Below are positions 1 to 45,117 of a stretch of 64,000 bases of DNA, one piece after another. The position numbers and the translations under genes were made by a program. The stretch lies in contig CAVNZM010000005.1 of assembly GCA_963693365.1 (NCBI GenBank), positions 12,648,001 through 12,712,000 of the forward strand. The letters run 5' to 3'. Below the pieces are notes generated by a model. That model did no database searches, was not told the origin of the DNA, and worked only from the letters and a program-made list of their open reading frames with translations. Origin of the DNA: Amoebidium appalachense. Its lineage: Eukaryota > Ichthyosporea. Positions within the stretch are counted from its first letter, which is position 1; each line of letters begins with the position of its first letter.

Positions 1-329
1 CATGCCCTGCCCCCCCTCCCCCCTCCCCCCCTCCCCCCCCTCAAGTGGAGCATGATCTGAGTTTGGCGTCGCCGACGAGATGAATGTGTCGAAAGTTGGG
101 TACTTTGGATGACTTGGGCCCCCCTTGAGGATATGCTCTGCTTATTGTACATATTTATTATACATACATACATACATACTATTATACATATACATTATAC
201 ATATTTGTTCTTTGCACTCTGCATTGTGTTGTCCGTTATGGCTGTGTACGTCGTACTCTATAGCATATTATTCTAAACCCCTCCCCCCCCTGCCCCCCTT
301 CCCCTTCTTTCTAACTATCGACGATACAG

Positions 330-4070
<3,741 letters not shown>

Positions 4071-4414
4071 TAATGGCTTTGGGGGGGGGGGGGGGGGGGG
4101 GGGAGGGGGCAATTTTTTTTTCACCCAATGAAAGCTTTAAAGTGTACTCCCAATCACGTGCAATGTTGTATAAAGGGGTTTTAGTACACTACCCAATTAA
4201 GGATTAGAATCGGCAACTTCGTCTAATTGCGGCTGTTTGAAAGATCAAGGTGAGATTTGGCGCAATCACAATCGCAAGTTGATCCAAGTTGATCGGGCCT
4301 CGGCTGGATCTGGATCACGCCGATTAGATTCAATTGAGAATCTAAGGTATTTAGTGGTTATTATACATGTGCCGCAGAGCACCTATTTTTGTAATCCAAA
4401 ACTGTCATTTTGCC

Positions 4415-4420
4415 AATAAA
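4415..4420 (+). promoter_or_regulatory. poly(A) signal AATAAA
   Basis: Canonical AATAAA about 350 bases after the likely stop of the GATA gene, in AT-balanced DNA unlike the surrounding repeats. It probably marks the 3' end of that transcript. Confidence 0.5.
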
Positions 4421-7955
<3,535 letters not shown>

Positions 7956-8555
7956 CTAGCACGTAGCCCCTTTGCTCTCCAGTCTCGCCTTCAACTCTCT
8001 CTGTCTCTCCTCCAGCACTCTCACCCTCTCCCTCCCCTCCACCACCATCCGCGTCTGTGTCACCACCCCCTCCTCCATCCCCGCCTCACACACCAACGCC
8101 CACATGCCCCTCACCCGCTCCTCCTCCATATACCCCGCCACCACTCTATCGATCCCATTTGGAAATTCAGCCGGAATAACCTCGGTTTCCTGAGAGAAAG
8201 AAACCTTCCTCTCTCTCCTGTGATGCGTAGGGGGTGCAACGCCCATCCCCAGCTCCAAATCTCTCAATCTCTCCCACAACAAAGCCCTTTTCGCCTCCGT
8301 TTTCGCCAACCTTCCCTCGATCTTTTTCTGATCAGCAAGGTCTTCCGCAAGCGTAGGAGCAAGACTCTCCCCGTGCACACCAATGAACAGAGGGGAGTCA
8401 CGTACAGGCACAGCCTCTGTTTTTGCCCTGGGGGGGGGCATGGGTGTGTCCATGTCTGGGTCTGCCTCTACCTCCACTACAAGGGGTGGTTCGTCGCTGA
8501 AACTCACACGACGGTGGAGCGTCATGCTGGAGGTGTCGAGAAGTGTTGCTGTCAT
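7956..8555 (-). CDS. coiled-coil protein with two RVxF PP1-docking motifs
   Basis: A 199-residue ORF read from an ATG at 8555 in a good start context (ccaccATGa). That ATG is immediately preceded by a splice-acceptor-like TTTTCACAG, so a 5' non-coding exon or further coding exons may exist upstream. Residues 16-19 are RVSF and 117-120 are KVSF. Both fit the [KR]-V-x-F docking motif used by regulators of protein phosphatase 1, and both sit in the same basic-then-acidic setting (RRVSFSDE, RKVSFSQE). Residues about 70-102 and 165-195 are Lys/Arg/Glu/Leu-rich and probably coiled coil. Residues 30-45 are acidic, then Pro-rich. No enzymatic domain is recognisable. The coding nature is clear; the PP1 link is inferred from the motifs. 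Confidence 0.65.
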   Translation of the reverse strand: MTATLLDTSSMTLHRRVSFSDEPPLVVEVEADPDMDTPMPPPRAKTEAVPVRDSPLFIGVHGESLAPTLAEDLADQKKIEGRLAKTEAKRALLWERLRDLELGMGVAPPTHHRRERKVSFSQETEVIPAEFPNGIDRVVAGYMEEERVRGMWALVCEAGMEEGVVTQTRMVVEGRERVRVLEERQRELKARLESKGATC

Positions 8556-9410
8556 GGTGGCTGTGAAAAGGGGCGGAGAGGGGGGGGGGAAGGAGATGCG
8601 GGGAGGGGAATTTGGGGTGGGGGGAGGGGGGGGGGGGGGGGGGGAAAGGCCGAGATGGAGGGGGGGAGGGGGGGGGGGGGTGGGGGGAGGGGTGAAGGAG
8701 GGAGGTAAGAATGTTTCATATAGACGAAGTGCACATTCATGATGGGCGGCACAATGCAGAGTGCAGGGCACACTGAAAGAGTACACATCGTAAGCAGAGC
8801 ACATCCTCCGGATGGGGGGGGGGGGGGAGGGGGGGGGGGGTGCGGGGGCAAGTCATCCAAAGTACCCGAAGGAAAGAGGGGGAAAAGGGGGGGGAGGGGG
8901 GGGGGGGGGCAAGTCATCCAAGGTTAGAATGCAAGCATGGTGCGAAGCACAACTACACGATTAGAAACCCTCTGCAGGACACATGCACAAGCAGACACGT
9001 AAGTGTGCAACATCAGCAAGGCGTAGTTTTGAGTCACATGCAGAGCCCACCCTCAGGTGGGGGGAGATGAGGGAGGGAGGGAGGGGAGGGGGGGGGGGGG
9101 GGGGGGGGGAGTGGGGAGAGAGAGAGAGAGAGGGCTAGATAGAGAGAGACAGGGGGGAGGGGGGGGGGGGGGGGGGAGAGAAAGAAGAGGGTTGCTGAGG
9201 TTGAGGCATAGTATTTACCAGGTGTGGATTGCATGTACACAAGAATATACCCCCATGAACACAAAGTGGTGGGCACATGAACACATGAGAGAGTGGGGCA
9301 CACTGCAGTGAGGGTTGTGGAGAGAGCAGACCATGTGGATAGCGAGGGGAGGAACACTGAACACCCCTTCACCACCACAAAGGTTGATCCTTGTGACTGC
9401 ATTGCCCCGA

Positions 9411-9447
<37 letters not shown>

Positions 9448-9646
9448 CACACACACACACACCCTCCCCCCTTCCCCTCCCCCCACCCTTCTCCAGCACA
9501 CACACAACTCTAAATGATAATATGTGGCATGCTAGCAAAAAGTCTCAAGCGAGAAACGACGGGTGAACGAGTAAGAGCGGGAAGGGTACAGAGAGCTTGT
9601 GTGTGTGTGTGTGTGTGTGTGTTGGGGGGAGGGGGGAGGGAGGGGA

Positions 9647-9677
<31 letters not shown>

Positions 9678-11573
9678 AGGGGGGGGGGGAACAGCAACCA
9701 GCCCATGCACTATCACTTCTATCATACTCAGCCTTGCACAGAAGCTAGTGTATAAACACACAGCTAACACACAAAGAATTCCGAAAAGAAAAATCAAACT
9801 AGCGCACGAAGCCACGAAAAAGGGGTCAATATAGGTAATTGCTTCTGCGTCAAAAAGCAAAACGACCAAAGACAAAGCTTGACTGCATGAAAAACAGTAA
9901 ACCTCACTTCTTTCGCCGTTTTTGTACACCAATTCACGTTGTGCCTTCATGCATCCTAACCATCCTGCCCTGGGAGGGGCTATGAAGTGAACAACCGTGC
10001 AAGAGAAAGAAAACTGAATCTGGAGCAAACCAAGCACAGACGATATAGACGAAATAGTGAGAAATGAAAGGAGGTGGGGAAAAGTCTTGAGTTGTATTTG
10101 TGCTGGGTAGCCAGCTGTCAAGAAAACACCAGAAGCTGGCCGCCAGCAAACAAACGAAACGTAAAAACTGGTATGCTGTTAATACTCCACCCTGCAAAAA
10201 CCTGATCAAAAAACAGCAGATGCAGACAATCAATACATCCAAGAACAGAAACGCACTTGGCACTGGTCAACATGCAAAAACGTGCGTACAAAAACAAACA
10301 ACACCTTTATTCAACCCCATCCACTCGCCACACCCTCCAGCACGCACACACACTTGCATCAGGGCAAGAACGCACGAGCGCAAGGAACACACACGCGCTC
10401 ACGCCCACATACACACGCCCACATACGCACACACGCCATGCACACCTCAAACCAAGGAAATCGTGCACACATACACGGCAAGGAGCCACCCACCTCTGCA
10501 AACAACCCTCCTCCTAATTTCCCCCATTCCACCCCTTCCTTTCTCCCCCATTCCTTTCATCCAGAATATTTGTACATTCCACTCCACTATTCGTTGAATG
10601 CATACAAAACAGCACCACACGACCACCTTAGTGGCCTGAGAAAACACGTGTACCCTTATGCTTTAAATGCTCAAGAAACGGACACACTACTTAGCCCCAG
10701 CGTAACTTGACGAAGAGTGACAAGCACCACAGAAGCACATCAAACAGCAACCCCAATCAAAAAGATTAGTAGGCACAGAGCAAGCCGATAACATGGCGCG
10801 CCACTTACCCTTTCTTTTGCCAGTGGCTCCTTTCGTCTCTTCGAATTTCCTGCCTTATCTCACCTTGGCTTCTTATAAACAGCACAACCGCTTGAAATTC
10901 GCACAGAATTACAGCTGAAGCCCTAGCGCACTAGCTCTCACGTCAATAGCGCTATAATCCCTTTAAACCTCTATCAATACACCCCTTTTCTCACCTAAAG
11001 TTAGTTAGTTTTACCCTACCGCTACTTCCACGAAACTGTAAATGTGAAGAGGCCTGGTTGCGGTTAGAGGGTTGACCTGTCAACAAACTACGCACTGGTA
11101 TCTCCATAGACAGATGGGCAATCTGGGGTGAACAAGGCGCCATTTCAAAAAAAAAAAAAAAAAGAAGTGCCACACCCCAAAGAAAAACAGAATTCTCTTT
11201 GACCAAGCTTGACTCCGAGTGACCATGTCATCCATGCACACAATAATAACGTATGCTGAGGATTGGGTGCAACATGCGTTCAAATTGTGATAATAAAGCA
11301 CCAAATAAACATGTGTACCATTGTGTTATACATCTTGGTGCAGAACATGTGTGCAACAGCACAGCTTGTCATGAATGTTCTATTCAAGGCAGCGGAACAA
11401 CCCAAGTCTTTGCTCTACATATCTACCTGGGACTCTAACAAAGTTCGCCCACGAGGCTACCGAGACTCTGAATAAGAGTCTATAACAACCATGCAAATTG
11501 GGGCTGCCCCTGCGACACCATTCCACCTGACGCAGGAACCTTAATATTTTACAGTCAGTCACACCCTGTCGTT
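8556..11573. other. intergenic; G-runs, dispersed repeats, no firm gene
   Basis: 8,580-9,180 is G-rich with two diverged copies of the dispersed repeat (8,700-8,935 and 8,925-9,060). 9,418-9,445 is a C-run. 9,600-9,690 is GT and G tract. 9,700-11,570 is ordinary mixed-composition DNA with hydrophobic open frames on the minus strand (9,510-10,263). These lack a recognisable domain, splice support or promoter, so I do not call them. Confidence 0.5.
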
Positions 11574-11621
11574 TGTTCGTGTTCGTGTTCGTGTTCGTGC
11601 TGCTGTGGGTTGACAGACACT

Positions 11622-11628
11622 TATAAAA
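11622..11628 (+). promoter_or_regulatory. TATA box (TATAAAA)
   Basis: Perfect TATAAAA just downstream of a (GTTCGT)n hexamer run at 11,572-11,600. The first ATG after it on the plus strand is at 11,935, which opens a signal-peptide-like ORF. Confidence 0.45.
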
Positions 11629-11934
11629 GGCTTGCGGTTAGCTCTTGTTGCTACAATTTTTTTCCCCGCACAATAGTTGACGGCGTTGGCTACGCCTTGT
11701 TTGTGTTCACTCGGCGACCTGGATTCCTTTTGTGAGTGCATAGCCATCTTGCTGCCTGACCCCACCAGAAAAGGTTCGTCATTACTCGCCAAAACCGGTA
11801 CTGGATTCTGCTCCACTCATAGAGGCGTCTCCGCCCCCAACCCTTCACGGCAGCAAAAGCAAAACTGAAACCTCGCTGCTACAAAAGTCTCGTTCTACCA
11901 CGGCACTGGTTCCATCCATCCGTCTCCGCTCAAC

Positions 11935-12147
11935 ATGAACCCCACCCGCATCCTTGCCACCCTCATCGCCCTCTCCGTGTGTGGCACCGCACACGCCGGG
12001 CCGCTGACCGCCGCCTTTGCTTTGGCCATTACGATCAGCGGTCTACTTCTGCACACAAAAAAACGTGAAAAATGGCACTGTTGGCATATCAAGTGCCATA
12101 AGCCCAACGGCTTCAAACAATATATTTGCATATACGTATCATCTTGA
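11935..12147 (+). CDS. small secreted or membrane protein, hypothetical
   Basis: A 70-residue ORF from the first ATG downstream of the TATA box at 11,622 (context caacATGaa). The N-terminus looks like a signal peptide: MNPTR, a hydrophobic core LATLIALSVCGT, then an AHA-G cleavage-type site. A second hydrophobic stretch (about residues 24-41) is followed by a Lys/His/Cys-rich tail. A donor-like GTCTAC at about 12,041 could instead splice it onwards. It converges on the minus-strand SnoaL-like gene. I recognise no family. Confidence 0.35.
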   Translation: MNPTRILATLIALSVCGTAHAGPLTAAFALAITISGLLLHTKKREKWHCWHIKCHKPNGFKQYICIYVSS

Positions 12148-12442
12148 AGGACTGGACATACCAGCTGTACGATAGTTATTAACGTCCAAAGATGATGTGG
12201 CTTTACCAATAGCTTTAAATTTTTTACTGGGTCTGCCCCTGCAACAGTAGTAAACTGTGGCCGAGCACGCTACTATCATGCACGACTGTGCGCTCGACCT
12301 TGGGCCACGCATAACATTCTCAGGACAGTTTCAATTGTAGGCGACTGACACAGCACTTGCTTGTGCGTCTTTCTAGCCTACAGATGTTCATAAGGACTCT
12401 CCTATGCCATGTTCAGGATATGTAGCATATAAATACCCTTCC

Positions 12443-12766
12443 TCAAACCCTATTGATGGCTATGTGCTTTATCTTTCCGCCCTCCTCAAAGTCAAAAGCA
12501 GCCAGCAGGCTCACACCGACAAAGCCCACCTTCACCTTCCCAGGTATCACTACCTTCCCATTTGCCGCATCAAAACTGGGTGCCTCCCATGTTCCATTAG
12601 GTTTTGTTTTCTCGAGGTATTCTCTCACGGCAGCCTTGCCTGTGTGTGTTCCTTCTCGTGGGGTCTCAATAACGATATCGTCAGTTAGAAAAGAGAGACA
12701 GGCGTCTGTTTGGCTGGCTAGTCGGTGGTTCATGTACTGCTGTGCCGTGCTCAGATGGGCAGCCAT
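12443..12766 (-). CDS. SnoaL-like / NTF2-fold protein
   Basis: An intronless 107-residue ORF. The order fits a small cone-shaped alpha+beta barrel: an N-terminal helix (STAQQYMNHRLAS), the DDIVIETP strand, a helix containing GKAAVREYLEK, then strands GKVVIPGKVKVGF and LLAAFDFEEGGKIKHIAI. This is the usual plan of SnoaL-like and ketosteroid-isomerase-like proteins that bind or isomerise small hydrophobic molecules. No catalytic residues can be assigned with confidence. A TATA motif on the same strand lies about 80 bases upstream. Two inverted CCAAT boxes (12,957 and 13,030) lie further upstream. Confidence 0.65.
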   Translation of the reverse strand: MAAHLSTAQQYMNHRLASQTDACLSFLTDDIVIETPREGTHTGKAAVREYLEKTKPNGTWEAPSFDAANGKVVIPGKVKVGFVGVSLLAAFDFEEGGKIKHIAINRV

Positions 12767-12845
12767 GTTGTTCGTGGGGCAGCGTGTACGAGGGTAGGTG
12801 GGCTTGGCGGAAGAATTAGCAAGTGATGTTGAGGGCTAAACGCCG

Positions 12846-12853
12846 TATATAAG
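12846..12853 (-). promoter_or_regulatory. TATA box of the SnoaL-like gene
   Basis: TATATAAG on plus, CTTATATA on minus, 80 bases upstream of the minus-strand ATG at 12,766. Further upstream are a palindromic CRE TGACGTCA (12,914-12,921), ATTGG (CCAAT) motifs near 12,957 and 13,030, and a CArG box CCATATATGG (12,993-13,002). The motif reads on both strands, so direction is inferred from the gene. Confidence 0.5.
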
Positions 12854-13814
12854 GGGTTTGCGACTCGGATATGAATACACTGAAGGTTAGCCTTTCTATC
12901 CACAACAGGTCAGTGACGTCATGGCATGCACAAAATGTAAACACGCGGAAGCCACTGATTGGCTGTGCGTTTTAACTTCGTGAATAAGTTTACCATATAT
13001 GGTTCAAGGTCTTATCACAAAATGCTTTGATTGGTTCTGTGTTGTTCAGTGCAGCTCGATTTCCACACTCGCGAGTGTGCATGCAGCATGAATCAGCTGC
13101 ATGATATGATGTCTCTGCAGCTGAGTCACCACACACTCAAAAAGCAAGCGCTTTGTCATGATGAGAGTCGTCAACTTTCACGCACCTACACAATACTTTG
13201 CAATGTGCGTGCCTGCCGCTAGGCTTGCTATGTAACTAATGAATACTTGTATTCCACACATCTGTGAGTCCATAATAAACATGTGGCACACACGGCTTCT
13301 GGGTCGAGTCACCAGTACCAGCTAGTCATGATCAGTGACCATCGGATTACATGTGCCGCGACGCCGTGCACAAATCTACCACCTGCTGAGGCGGTGTCTC
13401 CCTTTTCTTTTCTTTTTTTTTTTTTTTTTTTTTGCCGCCTCAAGTAGATGTATAACGTCGCACGTGCGGCAACACGTCAGTACATGTTAGTGCACAAATG
13501 GGCACTCCGGGAATGATGGCCGCTTTTGTTATAGAGAGGTATGTGGCGGTTTCCAAGTTCTTATCTTTCTTTCAGGTGGCTCCATGTGTTTTCTTTTCAC
13601 CTATGTATTAGTGTTCTTTGCCCTCCCTGGAAGTCTTCCCTCCCCCACATTTTAAACTACTATTTTTCTCAATTTGATTGCATGCTTACAGCGAGCTGAC
13701 CCGGGGCCCTCGGCCCCTACCCTTCCCCCGGGCCATTTTCACAGTGTATACCGGTAGTTCACTAGTTATTGCCCCTCAAGTCAACTGGCATATTCCCCAG
13801 CGATCGAAATTCCC

Positions 13815-13849
13815 AAAAAAAAGTTTGGGAATTTCCCAAACTTTTTTTT
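13815..13849. repeat. perfect 17-bp-arm palindrome
   Basis: Arm A8-G-T3-G3-A2 at 13,815-13,831, one central T, then its exact complement at 13,833-13,849. Related TTTTCCCAAA...TTTTTTTTGG sequence occurs at 14,300-14,345 on the far side of a G-rich block, so these could be ends or internal parts of one element. Confidence 0.85.
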
Positions 13850-13963
13850 CTGGATTCCCAAAGAACCTCCGGCGATTGGAGGGGCCCCGGCGGAGGAGAG
13901 GGAGGGGAGGGGGAGGGTGGAGGGGGACTGGGTGGGGAGGGAGGGGGGGGGGGGGGGGGGAAA

Positions 13964-14002
<39 letters not shown>

Positions 14003-14098
14003 GGGGGAGGAGGGGGATTCGAGTGGGTAAAGTGGACTGTGCACGTGGGTGAATATTGGTGCCCATGGCCAACATGGACCGAGGGGCCCGGGGCTCCG

Positions 14099-14138
<40 letters not shown>

Positions 14139-14405
14139 GGGGGGGTTGTTGAGGTGGGAGGCCGGAACGGGGAGGGGGGCAGGTTTCGGGCCGTGAGTGG
14201 GTACCACAGTGGGTCGACACGGCCGGCGGGCGAAGATCTAGAGGGGGTAGGCGAGAAGGGCCTTGATCATGCATGACCGTTTGCTTGCACGCCCCGGAGG
14301 ATTTTCCCAAAGCTTTTCCCAAAGTTTTTTTTGGCAAATCCCAAACAAATTGGACCCTACCCCAAAGTCACAAAAACAGAAATCGAACCCTGATATTCCC
14401 TTCCT

Positions 14406-14435
14406 TATTAGTAGGAGTTCGCTCTCCTACTAATA
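14406..14435. repeat. 12-bp-arm hairpin, TATTAGTAGGAG / CTCCTACTAATA
   Basis: Perfect 12-bp arms around a 6-base loop (TTCGCT). A 14-bp palindrome AGATCTCGAGATCT follows at 14,446-14,459. Confidence 0.8.
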
Positions 14436-14780
14436 GTAGGCCCCTAGATCTCGAGATCTCCGGATCCCGGATGGGCCTAAAATCCCTTCCCCTTGAGATG
14501 CCATAGTTTCCTAGCCAGTGAATGCTCATCCATCCATGTGCCTTTGAAACATGTGTAGCTTCTCTTATTCAATCTGGGCCCCAGCAACAGCACAAGCACC
14601 AGCACCAGCACCAGCAGTACCTAGGTGATCAATGACATGACCACAACCACCACGGTGACCAATTTCGCCGAGACAAAAACACACGCGCGCACACGCACAT
14701 ACCTTGACACGCACACACACAACGTGGCACACGTCGTGGCACACGTACACTAACACAGATCTAACGTGAACTCGCACACA

Positions 14781-14968
<188 letters not shown>

Positions 14969-17328
14969 CGTGATTCACTCACTCATTCACGCACACACCA
15001 TGTTGAGGATCCCCGCTTGAGGTCTGTTCCATTGGCCATGCTCCCCACTGAGCCCTGCACAGAATCTGACGAGCCTGGAGCTTTTGAAGCTCCTTTCTAA
15101 AAGGCCATAACGCCCAAACACTATTTTTCCCCAGCCAGCCGAATACTAGTACTCCGGATCCTGCACATGCCAAAGGTTACTGGGCCCACCTACGGTGACC
15201 CACCTGCGCCTGTCCGCCCACCCATCGACCCCACCCACCTATCGACCCCATCCCCATCGACCCCACCCCACCCATCGACCCCACCCACCCATCGGATTCC
15301 CGCCCAACCATCCACCTACACACCCACTCACCCACCCACCCAACCACTCACTCCATATGCCCGAACCCTGCACCAGGACGTCTACGGGTAGTCATCTCCG
15401 ATCCCCAACAGCGAGCAGTAGTTACAGTACCACTGTTTAACCACGACTGCGCCCGTGCATTGGCTTGACGCCACAGTGAACAACATTGCATACGAATTTG
15501 GTTTCGGGCATGGGACAGGACAACAACTCCTTTTGCTGTCGTTGCTCTCCGTCATGAGGCAGCATGTCATGCCCGACTCGAGCTGCCAAGCTCACCTGCC
15601 AAAAAACTCACTGACTGGGATCCGGAGCCGCGAGCCTTTCATGAATCTAGAAAGTTTGGTGCACTGAACGGCGATCGCGCGGCAGCATATGCACTGATGT
15701 AACAGTCACAGTGTAGAGTCACGGAAACCTGGTGCCTTACCAAAGCAAGGCTGTGGAGCATTGCCATGGGTTCTGTCAGTGTCCCCACGATGTTCCTGGA
15801 CAGGATGTTTTTCCTACGTATATGTATGTACAACTTTGTGACTTTTAATATTACATCTACGCCTACACTTGAAAAACCGTGACGTTGCTTCATTTGTTTG
15901 GTCTCTGGAATGCGGCTTTGGAATGCGAGTCGAAAGTTTAGAAGGTTTAGAAGAGGGTATACTCGGATCTCATACTGCAGACTGACGGGATATACTAAAA
16001 GGGGATAGACGATCCGCTTGAGCTTACAAACTTAAGGCTTACAAACCCTCATCGTAAAACTGAAATATGCGACATATCACCAGCCGTACACAGAAATCAA
16101 AAACATGATAAATAATGCTATTGTCAATATATTTGCTCATTTGACCGTCATGCACGCCTGTAAGCTCTTTACTCTTTCCATTTCCCCTTCAGTCTTTCCC
16201 TTGAGTCCTTGAATTCCGCCCTTTTTGGAGATATACTGTGGGTATAAATCTGAAAGAGTCATCATTTGATTGCGAAGAACGATTGGCATGCAGTTTAGGA
16301 AAAAGGCCTTCACGTGATTGGTTAACAATCGGATAAAATGGAGTCACCGCCACAGTTCGCGAGTCGCGATCACCAGAGCGGCCTCACATGTACACTCAGT
16401 CGAACACCGTACTGTACGCCTGAAGCCTTGTTTGTTGTGTGATTTAACGCAAAACGAAAAAAAACATTAGAGGGCCATAGTACAGGCACAAGGGGGGAAA
16501 GGATAAAGAGGGTAAGGCTCTGCAGTAGGTTAATTTGGCGGTGCTGTACATGCATATGTACTGGCCAACCATGCTTACCACATGATGATGTGACGCAGAG
16601 GTATCACCAGCCAGACAAATTTTGAATTCGACCGTCAGCCTCTCGGAACAAACAGGCAATGATTCAATAAGTTACACCATGATAGCCGTGGCTGGCGAGT
16701 ATATACTACAATAGCTACAGCAGTAACAGTGGCGACTGTAGATGTATATACACAGTGTCACACAAACGGGAAACTACCTGCTTGCCCTATTAAATAAGGA
16801 TTACCGTCGACCCTCGAAATTTGGTATTACAGCAAGTTGAATGATCACCCATGCATGGTTCTGGGATACTACCCTTCAAAGGCCAGCGTTACTACGAAGG
16901 TCTGGCAAGAGTGCAAAGACGTTTGAATGGCAATTAACTATTGTGCCGTGCACACGCATGTGGCTCCTGTTGTATACGTATGTGTGAACCTAGTAGCCAA
17001 ATCTACCGTACTGCACTCAAGAACGAGGAAAATTTTGATACGTCTCTTCTGAGTAACCCCAATCAACTTGATCCATGCGACATTACGTATAATAAATCAC
17101 CGTGGTGACTGTGGGTAGGACACCTTGAGATATTTCAAAGCCGTTATTTAGTCCTGGTGTGGTGTGCGTGCCATCAGAAATCACAACAAAACCAGCAGAA
17201 GATTTCTTTCTAAACGCGGCTACCCTCCCGCACACCACACACACAAAGTTTCATGCAACATTCGCGGTGGTGACACTTCACACAGCAAAGTGGTCAAGTT
17301 TCCACTGCCGCCCGGCCATCACACCAGA

Positions 17329-42966
<25,638 letters not shown>

Positions 42967-43427
42967 CTAGCTTCGGTTATTTGCTGCCATGTTTCGCATT
43001 AACAAGATGTCGGTGCGCAAAACTGTTGACAAATCAAGCATTGGCCCCCTCCCCCTCCCCCCCCCTTCCCCCCCCCCCCCTCCCCCTTCACCTCCACCTC
43101 ATACACACACAAACCTTCCCGTCCCTTCTCTTCGCACACGAGGGAAGGAAGTGGAGGAGGGAAAGGGGGGAGGAGAGGAGGGGGGACGGGGGGAGCGGCC
43201 AAACATGGTGGTAATAGTGGTCGGGGTGGGAAGAGAGAAGGGTGTATGTGAGGGGGTTCTTCTTTTTTTTTTTTTTTTTTTTTGGGGGGGGGGGGGGGGG
43301 AGGAGAGGGAGGGGGGAGGGGAGGGGGGGGGGGGGGGGAAGGGGAGCATACAAAACGTTAATTGAGGCCCAGCCAACCATGTAGAGGTCCCGCTGACTGC
43401 GGAAGTAGGTCGTGTAGGGGGTCACCT

Positions 43428-43525
<98 letters not shown>

Positions 43526-43942
43526 ACTGTATGTGTGTGCATGTGTGTGTTTGTGTGTGTGTGTGTTTGTGCATGTGTCATGGCATCCATGTGTGTGTGT
43601 TTGAGTGTGCATGAGTGCGTGAATGTGTGCTGCGAGAGCCCGTGTCAAAAAAGGTTTACATAGCAGGCATAGTTCTATTGGGGAGGGAGGGGGGGGGGGG
43701 GGGAGGACAACCCGACATGACCCCAAAGAGATTGGGAGGAAGCAGACGACTTTGTCATGTATGAACTACCCTCCCCCCTCCCCCCCCCCCCCTCCCCTCC
43801 CTCCCCCCCCCCCCCCCCCCCGAAGTGTTCGCTCTTACCGCCCCTTAATACAGAAGCTACACCGACAGACCCCGTACACGGAACAGAAACCCAGGTGCAC
43901 ACATGTGCACACACCACGAACTTGCGCGCGCACACACACACA

Positions 43943-44016
<74 letters not shown>

Positions 44017-44149
44017 GCCCCCCCCCCCCCCCCCCTCCCCCCCCCTCCCACGCACCTTTCTGTCGCCCGTCTCGACCACATGTGCCTTTGCACTCAGTGC
44101 CTCCTGGTAGCAGATCCCCGCAACTGCAATTAATGAAGTCTGAACATGA

Positions 44150-44184
<35 letters not shown>

Positions 44185-44428
44185 CCCCCCCCGAAAAAAA
44201 ACAAAAAAAAAACTCACAAGGGCGTCGTCCACAGCCACCACCACCAACTAGCCTATAATGCAGTTTGCCCAGTCACTAACAGGGATATCCGCGAACTCTC
44301 TAACATTGAAAGCCCTGCTAGGGGCGCATGTCAACAGAAGGTGGCCCATGTGATTGTTCAAATTTTCACGTTGAGTCAAGATGGGGATGGGATGGGGAGT
44401 TGGAGAAGGGTGGTGTGTGTGTGTGTGA

Positions 44429-44500
<72 letters not shown>

Positions 44501-44807
44501 CAGCAAGAAAGGAACCGCGGAGGAGCGGGAAAGTGGGCGGAGAGGGAGGGGCGGGGGGGGGGGGGGAGGGGGGGGGGGAAGGGGGGAGTAAGGGGGGTGG
44601 CAACACGGAGAATGTGGAAAGTGGGATGGCAAGCTGAAGGGAAGACGGAACCCCGCCGAGGGTTGTTAAGGGGGGGAGGAGGCAGAATGAGGAACAAGGT
44701 ACGAAATACAACTACAAGATAAGAAACACCGTGCAGGACACATGTCCAGACAAACATTCCAGGATGCAACGCTATCAACACGTGCAGTATGCAACATAAG
44801 CAGAAAA

Positions 44808-44842
<35 letters not shown>

Positions 44843-45065
44843 GGGAGGGGGGGGGGGGGGAAACGGGAGCGAGAAGGAAAGTGTCACAGAGGGAGGTGTG
44901 TTGGAGGGGGGGGCGCAGAGAGGGGGGGGGGGGGGGGGGGGAGGAGGGAGAGAATTGAGCGGAGGGGGGGAAGGGGGGAGAAGAGGAAGGGAAGGTGGGG
45001 GAGGGGAGAGGGAGAGAGGGAAGGAAAATAGAGCAAGGGGGAGGGAGGGTGGAGGAAGAGAAAAC

Positions 45066-45117
<52 letters not shown>

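Noticed and set aside
9510-10263. hydrophobic minus-strand ORFs
   Set aside because: No recognisable domain, no splice or promoter support, and overlapping frames are equally hydrophobic.
14340-14400. tRNA B-box-like GGGTTCGATTTC on minus
   Set aside because: No A box or cloverleaf can be drawn around it.
42989-43060. plus-strand [23 protein letters not shown] as the POLDIP2 start
   Set aside because: The phase-matched start at 46,274 joins directly to the next exon, and this stretch is antisense to a likely BAP31 exon.
43357-43425. BAP31 exon read as [14 protein letters not shown] ending in a stop
   Set aside because: Phase-compatible with exon 2, but the other frame gives the family signature [10 protein letters not shown], which is much stronger evidence.
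44264-44339. plus-strand exon ([13 protein letters not shown])
   Set aside because: It does not join in phase to any plus gene. The minus reading ([11 protein letters not shown]) fits the BAP31-like gene better.
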